The notes: generated from the letters alone by a model not told the origin. A stretch of DNA of 53,137 bases from Rothia gullae (GCF_024294905.1 NZ_JANCOC010000012.1:16360-69496), one strand, 5' to 3'. Shown: positions 1-8,723, counted from the stretch's first letter. Numbers and translations are program-made.

Positions 1-140
1 CCCCCCCCCGGGTCGGGGCACTGCCCGGGGGCCATCCCCCCAATAAAAGGTGCCTGTTCCAACCCGGGCCCCCCCGCAAACGGGGGGGGGCCCCCGTAAA
101 TTTTTAAAATCCCGGCGCCCCCCACCGCTTTTACGCTTTT
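1..140. other. Low-complexity contig end
   Basis: Runs of C and G (nine C at the very start, a run of G near 82-90) and short repetitive GC blocks with no coding signal. Ordinary sequence resumes near 140, just before the lpdA terminator. The matching homopolymer end at 53020-53137 suggests sequencing or assembly artefact rather than biology. Nothing should be inferred from these bases. Confidence 0.7.
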
Positions 141-152
141 CAGGGATACTGC

Positions 153-173
153 GCCGGGCGGGGAACGCCCGGC
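153..173 (-). terminator. Probable lpdA terminator hairpin
   Basis: GCCGGGCG (153-160), a 5-nt loop, then CGCCCGGC (166-173): a perfect 8-bp GC stem about 23 nt past the lpdA stop codon on the minus strand. There is no clean U-tract after it, so efficiency is uncertain. Confidence 0.5.
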
Positions 174-195
174 TCAGCACCTAACAGGTTGGTGC

Positions 196-1614
196 CTACA
201 GGCCGCGAGTGTGCAGCTTGCGAGCAGCCTCAGCAATAGAGCCAGAGAGCGAGGGGTAGACCGTGAAAGTATCCGCCAGGTCATCCACCGCGAGCTTCTT
301 CTCCACCGCCAGAGCAATGGGGTAAATCAGCTCGGAAGCACGCTGACCAACTACCACGCCGCCAATGACGGTGCCGGAGTGACGGCGAGCAAAAATCTTC
401 ACGAAGCCATCGCGCATCGCCATCATCTTCGCACGCGGGTTGGTACTCAACTGCAGGGTCACTGCATCGCCACGGTACGCGCCCTCAGCGATATCCTTCT
501 CGCTCACACCCACGGTCGCAATCTCCGGGGAGGTGAAGATGTTCGCGGCCACCTTATCGGTACGCAACGGGCGCACCGCATCACCGAGAATGTGCGCCAT
601 AGCAATACGGCCCTGCATCGCAGCCACAGAAGCCAGCGGGTACACGCCCGTACAGTCACCAGCAGCGTAAATGCTGTTCACGCTCGTACGGGACACACCG
701 TCCACCTTAATATGACCGCTCGGGGTCTGCTCAACACCGATATTTTCCAGACCCAAATCTTCAGTGTTCGGAATCGAACCAATAGCAACCAGACAGTGAG
801 TGCCAGAAACCTTACGACCATCCGACAGAGTCACTATAACGCCGGAGCCATCCTCAGTACGCTCAACAGCTGCCGCACGGGAACGCGGCATCACTCGCAC
901 GCCGCGACGCTCAAAGACGTCTTCCAGCACGCGAGCTGCGTCCTCGTCTTCACCGGGGAGAACACGGTCACGTGAAGACACCAGGGTCACCTTAGAACCC
1001 AGACCGTTATACGCCGAAGCGAACTCCGCACCGGTCACACCCGAACCAATCACAATCAGCTCCTCGGGAACCTCGGAGAGGTTGTACAGCTGAGTCCAGG
1101 TCAGGATGCGCTCGCCGTCAGGCATACCGGTCGCCATTTCACGCGGATGCGTACCCACCGACAGCAGCACAAAGTCCGCCTGCAGGGGGTAGACCAGACC
1201 AGCTTCATCGGTCACCTGAACGGTGTGGCGGTCCAGGAGCTTACCGGTACCGTGAATAATCTTCACGCCCCCAGAAGCCAGAGCGCGCTTAATGTCGGCG
1301 GACTGCTGCTGGGCCAGGTCGCGGACACGGCGGTTCACGCGATCCATATCGACCTGAAGCTGCGGCGCCTTACCCTTCGTGTTCTCAATGCCCAGGCTAC
1401 CCGCCTCGGAGAAGCGGGTCATCATATCTGCCGTAGCAATCAGGGTTTTAGAAGGCACAACGTCAGTCAGAACAGCGGAGCCACCAATGGCCTTACGCTC
1501 AATCAGAGTCACGTCCGCGTTGGATGCGGCAGCCACCATCGCTGCCTCGTAACCGCCGGGGCCACCACCAATAATTACAATTCGCTGAGATGCATAGTTC
1601 ACCGTTGAAGTCAT
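196..1614 (-). CDS. lpdA: LpdA-type NAD(P)H:quinone dehydrogenase, flavoprotein disulfide reductase family
   Basis: A 472-residue FAD/NAD(P)-binding flavoprotein that should pass electrons from NAD(P)H to quinones in the cytoplasm. An FAD dinucleotide-binding motif GGGPGG lies at residues 16-21, the second Rossmann motif GSGVTGAE at about 190-197, the FAD ribityl-binding YAAGDCTG at about 316-323, and the dimerisation domain from about 360 to the end. The redox-active CxxxxC of lipoamide dehydrogenase is absent: the two cysteine positions are A47 and V52, in GGSAVLTDVVPSK. The same loss is known in M. tuberculosis LpdA (Rv3303c), so this is not a true lipoamide dehydrogenase and not a decayed one. 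The ATG at 1614 has AAGG only one base upstream, which is too close for a normal ribosome-binding site; a leaderless message is possible. It lies downstream of mfd in the same orientation with a large hairpin between them. Confidence 0.88.
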   Translation of the reverse strand: MTSTVNYASQRIVIIGGGPGGYEAAMVAAASNADVTLIERKAIGGSAVLTDVVPSKTLIATADMMTRFSEAGSLGIENTKGKAPQLQVDMDRVNRRVRDLAQQQSADIKRALASGGVKIIHGTGKLLDRHTVQVTDEAGLVYPLQADFVLLSVGTHPREMATGMPDGERILTWTQLYNLSEVPEELIVIGSGVTGAEFASAYNGLGSKVTLVSSRDRVLPGEDEDAARVLEDVFERRGVRVMPRSRAAAVERTEDGSGVIVTLSDGRKVSGTHCLVAIGSIPNTEDLGLENIGVEQTPSGHIKVDGVSRTSVNSIYAAGDCTGVYPLASVAAMQGRIAMAHILGDAVRPLRTDKVAANIFTSPEIATVGVSEKDIAEGAYRGDAVTLQLSTNPRAKMMAMRDGFVKIFARRHSGTVIGGVVVGQRASELIYPIALAVEKKLAVDDLADTFTVYPSLSGSIAEAARKLHTRGL

Positions 1615-1655
1615 GCCTTAATTGTGAGCTATGCCGCCCCTACGGGGCAAACGCA

Positions 1656-1699
1656 CTCGCCGTGCAGATATGCCACATTGTGGCAACCTGCACGGCGAG
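1656..1699. terminator. Nested hairpin between mfd and lpdA
   Basis: A 12-bp perfect stem (CTCGCCGTGCAG 1656-1667 with CTGCACGGCGAG 1688-1699) encloses a second 6-bp stem (TGCCAC 1671-1676 with GTGGCA 1680-1685). A smaller GCCCC/GGGGC hairpin follows at 1636-1648. It could end mfd transcription or structure the 5' region of lpdA. No U-run follows on either strand, so the role is open. Confidence 0.5.
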
Positions 1700-1786
1700 C
1701 ATTCTCTTGGGGTGCCGGTTATACAGGGTGCCGGCTATACAGGGCGCCCCCCTGTTCTTCCAGCCTCTCCCCTATTCTTCTGACTT

Positions 1787-4700
1787 CTACTCCTCGAGAG
1801 CCTGCGGTTTCTCGGCATAAATCGAGTTGATGAACTTCTCAGCCCACTGCAGCATCGCACCGTCCACCAGGTCCTTACCACCAACCGGCATGGTCTTCGG
1901 GCGCGGAACAAGCGTCAGCCAGGTGTCCATACCCTTCGGCTGGGCGTGCGTGGAACCCGGGTACACGCGCTTCAGACGCATCTGGCGGGACTCCGGTAGC
2001 GACGTAGCGGTTACCACGCGAACCTTCGGGCCCAACACCACCAGCTCATGAATACCGGCGGCACGGGCGTGCATACGCACCGTCGCCACGGCAAGCAGGT
2101 TCTCTACCGCCTCCGGCAGCTCGCCGTAACGATCAACCAGTTCCTCGCGTGCCTCCGCGATCTTCTCTTCGGTATCGGCGGCAGCAATCTGACGATACGC
2201 CTGCAAGCGCAGACGCTCAGAATCAATGTAGGTGTGCGGAATATGCGCATTGACGGGCAGGTCAATCTTCGTTTCGACCTCGCGCTCTTCCTTCTCGCCG
2301 CGATAGTTTGCCACGGCCTCGCCGACCAGGCGCAGGTACAGGTCAAAACCGACACCGGCAATATGGCCGGATTGTTCGCCGCCGAGCAGGTTACCGGCAC
2401 CGCGAATCTCCAGGTCCTTCATGGCGAGTTGCAGGCCCGCACCCAGCTCGTTATGGGTTGCCACAGCTTTCAGACGCTCGTGCGCAATCTCGCCGAGGGT
2501 CTTATCCACCGGGTACAGGAAGTAGGCGTAGGCGCGCTCGCGGCCACGACCTACGCGTCCACGCAGCTGGTGTAGCTGGCTCAAACCGTAGTTCTGGGCG
2601 TGGTCGACAATGAGGGTGTTCGCATTCGAAATATCCAGGCCGGTCTCCACGATGGTGGTGCACACCAGCACGTCAAAGCGGCGCTCCCAGAAGTCCACAA
2701 TAATCTGCTCCAGGCGCGATTCACTCATGCGGCCGTGGGCGGTGGCGATGCGCGCCTCCGGCACGAGCTTGCCGATTTCGGCGGCAACATCGTCGATGTC
2801 AGCCACGCGGTTGTGCACGAAAAACACCTGTCCTTCACGCATGAGCTCACGGCGAATTGCGGCGGTAATCTGGCTATCGGTTCGCGGACCAACGAAGGTC
2901 AGCACGGGGTGGCGTTCTTCCGGTGCGGTGGCAAGGGTGGATGTCTCGCGAATACCGGTTAGCGACATTTCCAGGGTGCGTGGAATCGGGGTAGCACTCA
3001 TGGCGAGCACGTCCACGTTGGTGCGCATCTGCTTGAGCTTTTCCTTGTGCTCCACACCAAAGCGCTGTTCCTCGTCAATGATGACCAGGCCCAGGTCCTT
3101 GAACACCACGCTGTCCGAGAGGATGCGGTGGGTACCAATCACCACATCCACCGTGCCGGAGGCGATTTCTTCTGTAATCTGGCGGGTTTCCTTCGCCTTC
3201 TGGAAGCGGGAGAGTACGCGAATCTTCACGGGGAATCCCGAGAAGCGCTCACTGAACGTCTCGTAGTGTTGCTGGGCGAGCAGGGTCGTGGGTACGAGCA
3301 CCGCGACCTGTTTGCCGTCCTGCACCGCCTTGAATGCGGCACGTACGGCGACCTCGGTTTTGCCGAAGCCCACGTCGCCGGAGATGAGGCGGTCCATGGG
3401 GATTTCTCTCTCCATGTCCTCCTTTACCTCGTGGATGGCGGTGAGCTGGTCGGGAGTCTCGTTGTAGGGGAATGACTCTTCCAGCTCTCGCTGCCAGGGG
3501 GTATCTGTGGCGAAGGCGTGACCGCGCGATGCCTGGCGTGCCGAGTAGAGTTTCACCAGGTCGGCGGCGATTTCCTTGACTGCCTTGCGAGCGCGGGACT
3601 TGGTCTTAGCCCAGTCGCTACCACCCATCTTGGACAGGCTCGGGTTCTCGCCACCCACGTAGTTGGAGATCAGGTCCAGCTGATCGGAGGGCACGAAGAG
3701 ACGGTCGGGCGCGCCACCGCGCTTAGCGGGGGCGTACTCGATGACCAGGTATTCCTTCATGGGCTGCACGCCGTTGACCGGGGATGCACCCGCAACAGGG
3801 CGGGAGGTCATTTCAACGAACCTGCCGATGCCGTGGCGTTCGTGCACCACATAGTCGCCGGGGTTCAGCGCGAGCGGGTCAACCGCGTTGCGGCGGCGGC
3901 GTGTCTTGAATTTCTGTCCAGCGGCGCCTCGGGGTGCGTAGGTGCCGCGGCGGCCGAGCAGTTCGGCTTCGGTGAAGACGGCGAGCTTCGCCTCCTCAAC
4001 GAGGAAGCCTGCGGAGGCGGGTGCCTCGCAGACCTCGACGATGCCGTGTTCGAGCTTGCCCGCGGGGTCGGCTTCGAGGCTGGTTCGGCGGGCTGTGGGT
4101 ACGGCGGGTGCTCCTTCGCCGGAGTGGAAGAGGTCAATGAGGCGATCTGTGGAGCCGCGGCCGTTGGTGAGGGCGAGAACGGTCCACTGTTGGCGGATGA
4201 GGTCGCCAACCTGGCTGAGCATGCGTTCGACGGAGCCATTGAATGCGGTTGCGGGGGTAGCGTTGACGGTGTAGGTGTCGATGCCGTCTTCGATGGCGTC
4301 GACAATGCTCTGATTCTGGAGTGCCCCGGCGGCGTCTTCGAGCAGGTCTGCGTCGGTGACGAGTTCGGTGATTTCCCACCAGCTGAGTTTGGCTTCGAGT
4401 GCCTGTGCGGTGGTTTGGTCGATGGTGCGGAATCCGCTGTCGCTCATGCGGAGCTGGCCGAGGTCGATGGGTGCTACTGCGTCGGCTTCTGCGGAGGTGT
4501 CCCATGCGGCGGCGAGGAATTCTTCGTTGGTGGCAACGAGGTCTTCGGCGCGGGCGCGCACGCGCTCGGGTTCGACGTTAATGATCATGGACCCTGCCGG
4601 CAGTAGTTCGGTGAGGGTGTTCATGGATTCGATGAGTAGCGGGGTAAGGGATTCCATGCCTTCGACGTAGATTCCGCCGGCAATCTTCTCAAGCATGGTT

Positions 4701-5533
4701 GCGGCTGCCGGGTAGTCGGCTTTCAGGCGTGCGGCGCGGCTCATGACTTCGGGGGTGATGAGCAGTTCGCGGCAGGGCAGCAGGGTGAGTTCGGTGAGCT
4801 CTTCTCCCCCGCTGAGGGTACGCTGGTCGGCGACGGAGAAGTGGCGCATTTCGTCGAGTTCGTCGCCGAAGAATTCGAGGCGGACGGGGGTGGTTGCGGT
4901 GGGCGGGAAGACGTCGATAATGCCGCCGCGTACGGCGTATTCGCCTCGCTTGGCAACCAGGTCTACGCGGGAGTATGCGGCGTCGTTGAGGCCTCGTACT
5001 ACGTCTTTGAAGGGGTATTCTTCGCCGCGAACCAGATGTACGGGTTCGAGCTTTTCGATGCCGGTAACGATGGGCTGGATGACGGCACGCACCGGTGCGA
5101 TAACGACTTGGGGGCGTTTAGTAGCTTCCCCGGTTATGGCGCGTAGTACCTGCAGGCGGCGGCCTACGGTGTCGGAGCGCGGTGAGAGGCGTTCGTGGGG
5201 CAGGGTTTCCCAGGCGGGGAAGAGCGCGATGTCGGCAGCGGGCAGGTAGGAGCGCAGGGTTGCAGCGAGGTCTTCTGCTTGGCGGTCGGTGGGGGCGATG
5301 ATGAGGCTGAGCGCTTCGGGGGTGGTTGCACGTACGGCGGCGGAGATGTCGGCAATGAGCGCGGCGTGTGTTCCTCCGACGGCGCCGATGAGGGTGCGTG
5401 CGTTACGTTCAGCGGGCTTCGCGGAGGCAGCGGTGCGGATTGCGGCCCAGCTGCTGAGTTGGTTGAGGGTTTTCAGGAGGGGGTGCAGGGGCGCCTCGAG
5501 GGGCTGGGCGGTAGCTTTTCGGGTGGTGCTCAC
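1787..5533 (-). CDS. mfd: Transcription-repair coupling factor Mfd
   Basis: A 1248-residue protein, close to the usual length of about 1200. Mfd removes RNA polymerase stalled at DNA lesions and recruits UvrA. Residues 1 to about 400 form the UvrB-like module. The RNA-polymerase-interacting domain is near residue 560 (GDYVVHERHGIGRF). The RecG-like translocase carries Walker A GDVGFGKTE near 718, the DEEQ box (IIDEEQRFG) near 818, SATPIPRT after it, and motif VI RGRVGRGRERAYAYF near 998. The C-terminal TRCF domain follows. The start is a GTG at 5533 with AGGAGA about 6 nt upstream. In M. tuberculosis mfd also lies near glmU, prs, rplY and pth, so this gene anchors the conserved neighbourhood. 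Confidence 0.97.
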   Translation of the reverse strand: MSTTRKATAQPLEAPLHPLLKTLNQLSSWAAIRTAASAKPAERNARTLIGAVGGTHAALIADISAAVRATTPEALSLIIAPTDRQAEDLAATLRSYLPAADIALFPAWETLPHERLSPRSDTVGRRLQVLRAITGEATKRPQVVIAPVRAVIQPIVTGIEKLEPVHLVRGEEYPFKDVVRGLNDAAYSRVDLVAKRGEYAVRGGIIDVFPPTATTPVRLEFFGDELDEMRHFSVADQRTLSGGEELTELTLLPCRELLITPEVMSRAARLKADYPAAATMLEKIAGGIYVEGMESLTPLLIESMNTLTELLPAGSMIINVEPERVRARAEDLVATNEEFLAAAWDTSAEADAVAPIDLGQLRMSDSGFRTIDQTTAQALEAKLSWWEITELVTDADLLEDAAGALQNQSIVDAIEDGIDTYTVNATPATAFNGSVERMLSQVGDLIRQQWTVLALTNGRGSTDRLIDLFHSGEGAPAVPTARRTSLEADPAGKLEHGIVEVCEAPASAGFLVEEAKLAVFTEAELLGRRGTYAPRGAAGQKFKTRRRRNAVDPLALNPGDYVVHERHGIGRFVEMTSRPVAGASPVNGVQPMKEYLVIEYAPAKRGGAPDRLFVPSDQLDLISNYVGGENPSLSKMGGSDWAKTKSRARKAVKEIAADLVKLYSARQASRGHAFATDTPWQRELEESFPYNETPDQLTAIHEVKEDMEREIPMDRLISGDVGFGKTEVAVRAAFKAVQDGKQVAVLVPTTLLAQQHYETFSERFSGFPVKIRVLSRFQKAKETRQITEEIASGTVDVVIGTHRILSDSVVFKDLGLVIIDEEQRFGVEHKEKLKQMRTNVDVLAMSATPIPRTLEMSLTGIRETSTLATAPEERHPVLTFVGPRTDSQITAAIRRELMREGQVFFVHNRVADIDDVAAEIGKLVPEARIATAHGRMSESRLEQIIVDFWERRFDVLVCTTIVETGLDISNANTLIVDHAQNYGLSQLHQLRGRVGRGRERAYAYFLYPVDKTLGEIAHERLKAVATHNELGAGLQLAMKDLEIRGAGNLLGGEQSGHIAGVGFDLYLRLVGEAVANYRGEKEEREVETKIDLPVNAHIPHTYIDSERLRLQAYRQIAAADTEEKIAEAREELVDRYGELPEAVENLLAVATVRMHARAAGIHELVVLGPKVRVVTATSLPESRQMRLKRVYPGSTHAQPKGMDTWLTLVPRPKTMPVGGKDLVDGAMLQWAEKFINSIYAEKPQALEE

Positions 5534-6044
5534 GGGTTCTCCTGAATCTGCTGTCCTCGGTTCCGGCGGTTTGGCTGGTGGAGGGTGTCAACGGGTGGTC
5601 GGTGTGAGGTGGTGTCGGGCGGGGTGCCTGGGTGTTTTATTTTGAGGAATTTTATGTGCACTTTTTGGTGATGTGCGCGGCTTTTCTATTGTAGGTCTAC
5701 TCTGCTTTTTATGGCATTTTTCTTTCGTGGGCTTCTTTGGCTGTAGATATAGCTTTTTGCACTCGATTGTCGCTTTCATCTGCGATATATGAGTATGGTT
5801 TCTTCTGTGTCATTTTCTTGTGCCACAACACCGATTTTATGGGGCGCAAATCACACCCTCACCCGCGTCTTTGCACTTAGTGCATCATTATTTTCACAAC
5901 TCAATCCTGTAGCCTAATCAATAACACTTACAGAAAAACCGCACCGTATCTTCCTTCCGGAATCTGAAATACCCTAAACACCAACCTTAAGGTTTTCAGT
6001 TTTTACGACGGCTTTTCTAGTGCAATAATTCGCTGTTTCTTTCG
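5534..6044. other. Gene-free AT-rich interval upstream of mfd
   Basis: About 510 bases with no credible coding frame on either strand. Base composition turns AT- and T-rich from about 5630 on, unlike the flanking mfd. The mfd promoter must lie here but no confident -35/-10 pair is visible. This is the left edge of the broken-gene zone that runs to about 7833. Confidence 0.6.
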
Positions 6045-6346
6045 ATGTTTCTTCCGGAACGTCGCATCAGAAAGACACAAAAGACAACCACATACACGAA
6101 CAATCCCACTGAAAAGCCCTATGCCCATTCATGGTCTGCTAAGAAGTAGGCTGCTTTCGCACTCGCTTTTGGTACTGCTTTTACTGCGGCACCCCTTACT
6201 CCTACTACTCCCGCCTCGGCTGCTACCGGCACCCATGATGGTTCCAGCAGCGATAAGGCGGTTGCTTCCTGCTACAAGGTCAGCAGGTTAATCCTTCTGC
6301 CTCTTCTGGCACTTATTGGCTGTACACCCCGCAGATGAGCGGCCCG
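6045..6346 (+). pseudogene. Remnant of a secreted surface protein, N-terminal part
   Basis: An ATG at 6045 opens a frame with a basic N-terminus ending SWSAKK. It is cut by an in-frame TAG at 6147-6149 and then continues as a hydrophobic signal-peptide core, AAFALAFGTAFTAAPLTPTT, an Ala-x-Ala-like cleavage region and the mature start ATGTHDGSSSDKAVASCYK. A frameshift near 6280 carries it into QGQQVNPSASSGTYWLYTPQM, after which similarity to a secreted protein ends abruptly. The Cys-then-PSASSGTYWL-TP pattern recalls actinobacterial secreted proteins with fibrinogen-like domains; that family call is from memory and not searched. One nonsense codon, one frameshift and a truncation make it a clear pseudogene. 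Confidence 0.6.
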
Positions 6347-7130
6347 TCGATTAGTGCGGCGTGGGCATCGGCTCTGCTAATTCTGCTGTCAGTTGTGATC
6401 TTTGCGGTGGCGGGTGCCGCCTACGGCTACATGACCAATAGCAAGTACACTTCTAAGGCATCGCTGGTGGTTGATTCCGCCGGCACGGGTAGCGCTAACT
6501 CCGCGAAGGTGGATATTGCGACCGAGTCTCGCGTTACGTCCTCTCATGAGGTTGCGCAGAACGCCGCAAAGTCTCTGATTGCTAACCGCGATACCCTCTC
6601 TCTGAGGCTCAGCTGACCAGCCACCTGATGAGCTCCGTCAAGGTGACTGGCACCTCCCAGACTGCTGCGCTGGCTTACGGTCGTGACCGCACCGTGCGTC
6701 ACGTTGGTTACGCTGACCGCCTGAAAGATGCTGGCATCCCGGTTCACGAGCTAGGCTCCTCTTCCGAGGCGAATGAAGCGTTCATGCTGCTGCGCACCAT
6801 TGGTGCTCCCGATGGCGATGTGAAGAGCGCTGGCGCATCCGACATTGTCATTCTGCCCGGTACTGACCGCGGCATTGAGCACCTGCACCAGATGCTGCAG
6901 CGTATTCTGCCCACCAAGTACGCACGTTTCGCCGTTTACGCTTCGGTCTGTGACACTCTAATCCGCTACACTCCCGAGACACTGCCACAGTCACGCGACG
7001 CCGGCTGAGAAGAGCGAAACTCCTCTGGTGATTAGCCTGAGCGCCGCTACTCCCCTGTCGACCCAGCTGCGTTTCATTCAGGCTGGCGGCGTGGCTCTGG
7101 TTCCGGTGACTACGGCTACTTCTCTGCGTG
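6335..7130 (+). pseudogene. Remnant of a capsule chain-length (Wzz/CpsC-like) gene joined to an unassigned segment
   Basis: Begins directly at the break in the secreted-protein remnant, without its own start region. The first part has a transmembrane helix (ASALLILLSVVIFAVAGAAY) and then YTSKASLVVDSAG and a serine/threonine-rich stretch typical of the N-terminal half of polysaccharide chain-length proteins. A frameshift near 6600 moves the reading into EAQLTSHLMSSVKVTGTSQT. This continues into a coherent stretch to 7008 that I cannot assign; it includes EANEAFMLLRTI, faintly like the ExxRxLRTN segment of BY-kinases. After another frame change near 7010, PLVISLSAATPLSTQLRF follows up to about 7130. 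An intact paralogue of the N-terminal type is the kinase at 17898. Confidence 0.5.
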
Positions 7131-7512
7131 GCAGAATTATGACCGCGTGTGAGTTAGCTTTAAGCAGCCCGATGTTGAATCTTCTCTCGCTGATGAGAAG
7201 ACCTATTGGGCGTATTACCCGACCACTCGAAATATTAAGAACGCTATTCGTAATCTGTTCTTGGCATTTCGTATTTTCCCGAAGGAACGTCCGGATGCGG
7301 TTGTTTCTGCTGGTGCAGGTGTTGCTGTTCCTGTCTTTGTTGTAGCTAAACTCTTTGGCGTAAAGACTCTTTATATTGAGTGTTATGACCGCCCGACTCT
7401 GCCGACAATGACCGGCAAGATGTTGTACACCTTTGCTGATCAAATTATTGTTCAGAGCGAGGAACAGCAGAAGAATTTCCCTGATTCTTGTGTGATTCAT
7501 CCCATTTTCTAA
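7108..7512 (+). pseudogene. Alg14/PssD/CpsF-like glycosyltransferase subunit, C-terminal remnant with a nonsense codon
   Basis: The frame reads WQNYDRV, then TGA at 7150-7152, then VSFKQPDVESSLADEKTYWA and on to PDAVVSAGAGVAVPVFVVAK, YIECYDRP, FADQIIVQSEEQQ and a natural stop at 7510. This is the pattern of the Alg14-like membrane-anchoring subunit of two-part UDP-sugar transferases in capsule loci. A single TGG-to-TGA change (Trp in the usual RVWV motif) explains the stop. The N-terminal SSGGHL motif is missing, and the catalytic partner (Alg13/PssE/CpsG-like), which normally follows directly, is absent. The gene is therefore dead. Confidence 0.65.
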
Positions 7513-7527
7513 GAGTAATGAATTTAT

Positions 7528-7572
7528 CCTGAAAATAGCGTCCTCGCGTGTGCTGAGGGCGTTATTTTCAGG
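7528..7572 (+). terminator. Long hairpin after the Alg14-like remnant
   Basis: An 18-bp stem with minor mismatch (CCTGAAAATA... 7528-7545 paired with ...TATTTTCAGG 7555-7572) and a 9-nt loop, placed 16 nt after the stop of the Alg14-like remnant. It appears to be the original terminator of that lost operon. Confidence 0.6.
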
Positions 7573-7647
7573 GTATAGCATTTATTAAACATACAGATAC
7601 GCATAATTCGTGCGCTCCAGTGTTGACTCACCATCCAAGCGAACTAA

Positions 7648-7833
7648 CCACTCGCCAGAGAAGCGTATGCGGAGATTTCTGCCGCACAGCTGAGCGAGGA
7701 ACTGCAGGATCTGCTCACTGGCAAGACCCACCGTAAGGATTCCTTCTGGGGTCGCCTGAAGCAGGTTGCTCGCTCACACCGTGTGGGTAAGGCTGAGATG
7801 GCTCGCATCGATGCGATGGCTCCCAGCGCCTAA
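7648..7833 (+). pseudogene. C-terminal fragment of an unidentified protein
   Basis: An open frame with no start codon context. It runs from just after a TAA at 7645-7647 to a TAA at 7831-7833 and includes EISAAQLSEELQDLLTGK and RLKQVARSHRVGKAEM, with normal high-GC codon choice. It reads like the charged helical C-terminus of a larger enzyme whose 5' part has been deleted. I cannot assign a family. Confidence 0.4.
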
Positions 7834-7852
7834 AAGTTTTAGCTTTCTAAAC

Positions 7853-7879
7853 CCCGCATCCTTAGTGATGCGATGCGGG
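7853..7879. repeat. Short inverted repeat
   Basis: CCCGCATC (7853-7860) with GATGCGGG (7872-7879), a perfect 8-bp stem 20 nt after the fragment's stop codon. It is probably the terminator of the lost gene. The loop CTTAG motif recurs in the hairpin at 8009-8060. Confidence 0.4.
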
Positions 7880-8008
7880 AGCCGCCCGAAGGTGTTTCCC
7901 TCATTTTTAGACCGGCATGCGAATCCTCCAACCGCCCTGTGAGAGGCTGTGAATGTTTTCCCTTGTTCACGGCATATTCTCAGGTGGATTCGCGTCTTTA
8001 CATTGGTT

Positions 8009-8060
8009 GCGAAACCCCGCACACCGTATCCTTAGAAGGGATAATGCGCGGGGTTTTCGC
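8009..8060 (+). promoter_or_regulatory. Hairpin immediately upstream of the DUF2505 gene
   Basis: GCGAAACCCCGC (8009-8020) pairs with GCGGGGTTTTCGC (8048-8060) with one bulged T. The 27-nt loop contains TATCC..GGATA, which can form an inner stem. It ends about 9 nt before the ribosome-binding site of the gene at 8081. It could be a terminator for upstream transcription or a leader structure. Confidence 0.45.
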
Positions 8061-8080
8061 GCACTACGAAAGGAACAATT

Positions 8081-8578
8081 ATGGCAGTTCAGGAATCGAC
8101 CGTTATCAACGCAAACGTTGAGCAGGTTATCGAGGCATTCTCCAGCGAGGACTTCGCACGCTTCGTCTGCTCCGAGGTTGGCGTTGAGTTCGGTAGCTTC
8201 TCCGTTTCCGGTGACACCTCCGCTGAGTTCACCGCAACCACCGAACGTACCGTGCCCGCTGAGCGCATGCCGGACATCGCTCGTAAGTTCGTCAGCAACG
8301 GCGTTGCTATGACCCAGGTGGACACCGTAAGCGCACCGGCTGCTGACGGCTCCCGCACCGTTTCTACCGAGGTCAAGGTCAACGGCATTCCCGTGTCCGC
8401 TCAGGCTACTCAGAAGCTGACCCCCGAGGGTGAGCAGACCCGCCTGGACGTCAACGGTGAAGTCTCCTGCTCCATCCCGCTGGTGGGCAAGAAGATTGCA
8501 GCCGCTGCTGAGCCTCAGGTTGGCCGTGTGCTGAAGGTTCTGGGCACCTCCGCTGAGAAGTGGCTGGCACAGCGCTAA
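8081..8578 (+). CDS. DUF2505 family protein (SRPBCC-like fold)
   Basis: A 165-residue soluble protein with no signal peptide or membrane segment. The opening ESTVINANVEQVIEAFSSED, the central ERTVPAERMPDIARKFV and the C-terminal half IPLVGKKIAAAAEPQ fit the actinobacterial DUF2505 family, a START/SRPBCC-type lipid- or ligand-binding fold whose function is not established. The ATG at 8081 follows AAAGGAA with normal spacing. It stands alone, with a hairpin upstream and a good terminator downstream, and is intact although it borders the broken-gene zone. Confidence 0.75.
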   Translation: MAVQESTVINANVEQVIEAFSSEDFARFVCSEVGVEFGSFSVSGDTSAEFTATTERTVPAERMPDIARKFVSNGVAMTQVDTVSAPAADGSRTVSTEVKVNGIPVSAQATQKLTPEGEQTRLDVNGEVSCSIPLVGKKIAAAAEPQVGRVLKVLGTSAEKWLAQR

Positions 8579-8633
8579 AGCTTATGAGACGCTCACCTTT
8601 AAGGTGTAGCTGATATACCGCCAATATACAGAG

Positions 8634-8669
8634 GGTCCCCGTCGCAAGTAATTACGGCGGGGATCTTTT
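8634..8669 (+). terminator. Rho-independent terminator of the DUF2505 gene
   Basis: GGTCCCCGTCG (8634-8644) and CGGCGGGGATC (8655-8665) form an 11-bp stem with one G-T pair and a 10-nt loop, followed by TTTT. Confidence 0.8.
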
Positions 8670-8723
8670 GTGTCTTTATGAGTCTCTATTGAGCTCTAGC
8701 ACCCCTATGAGGGCGTAGGAACC

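Noticed and set aside
1619..1631. lac-operator-like AATTGTGAGC upstream of lpdA
   Set aside because: Only half of an operator, no dyad symmetry and no LacI-type gene nearby. A chance match.
3518..4606. Plus-strand open frame of about 360 codons inside mfd
   Set aside because: Antisense to the conserved mfd. Composition is extreme (Cys, Gly, Val-rich) and there is no ribosome-binding site or family motif.
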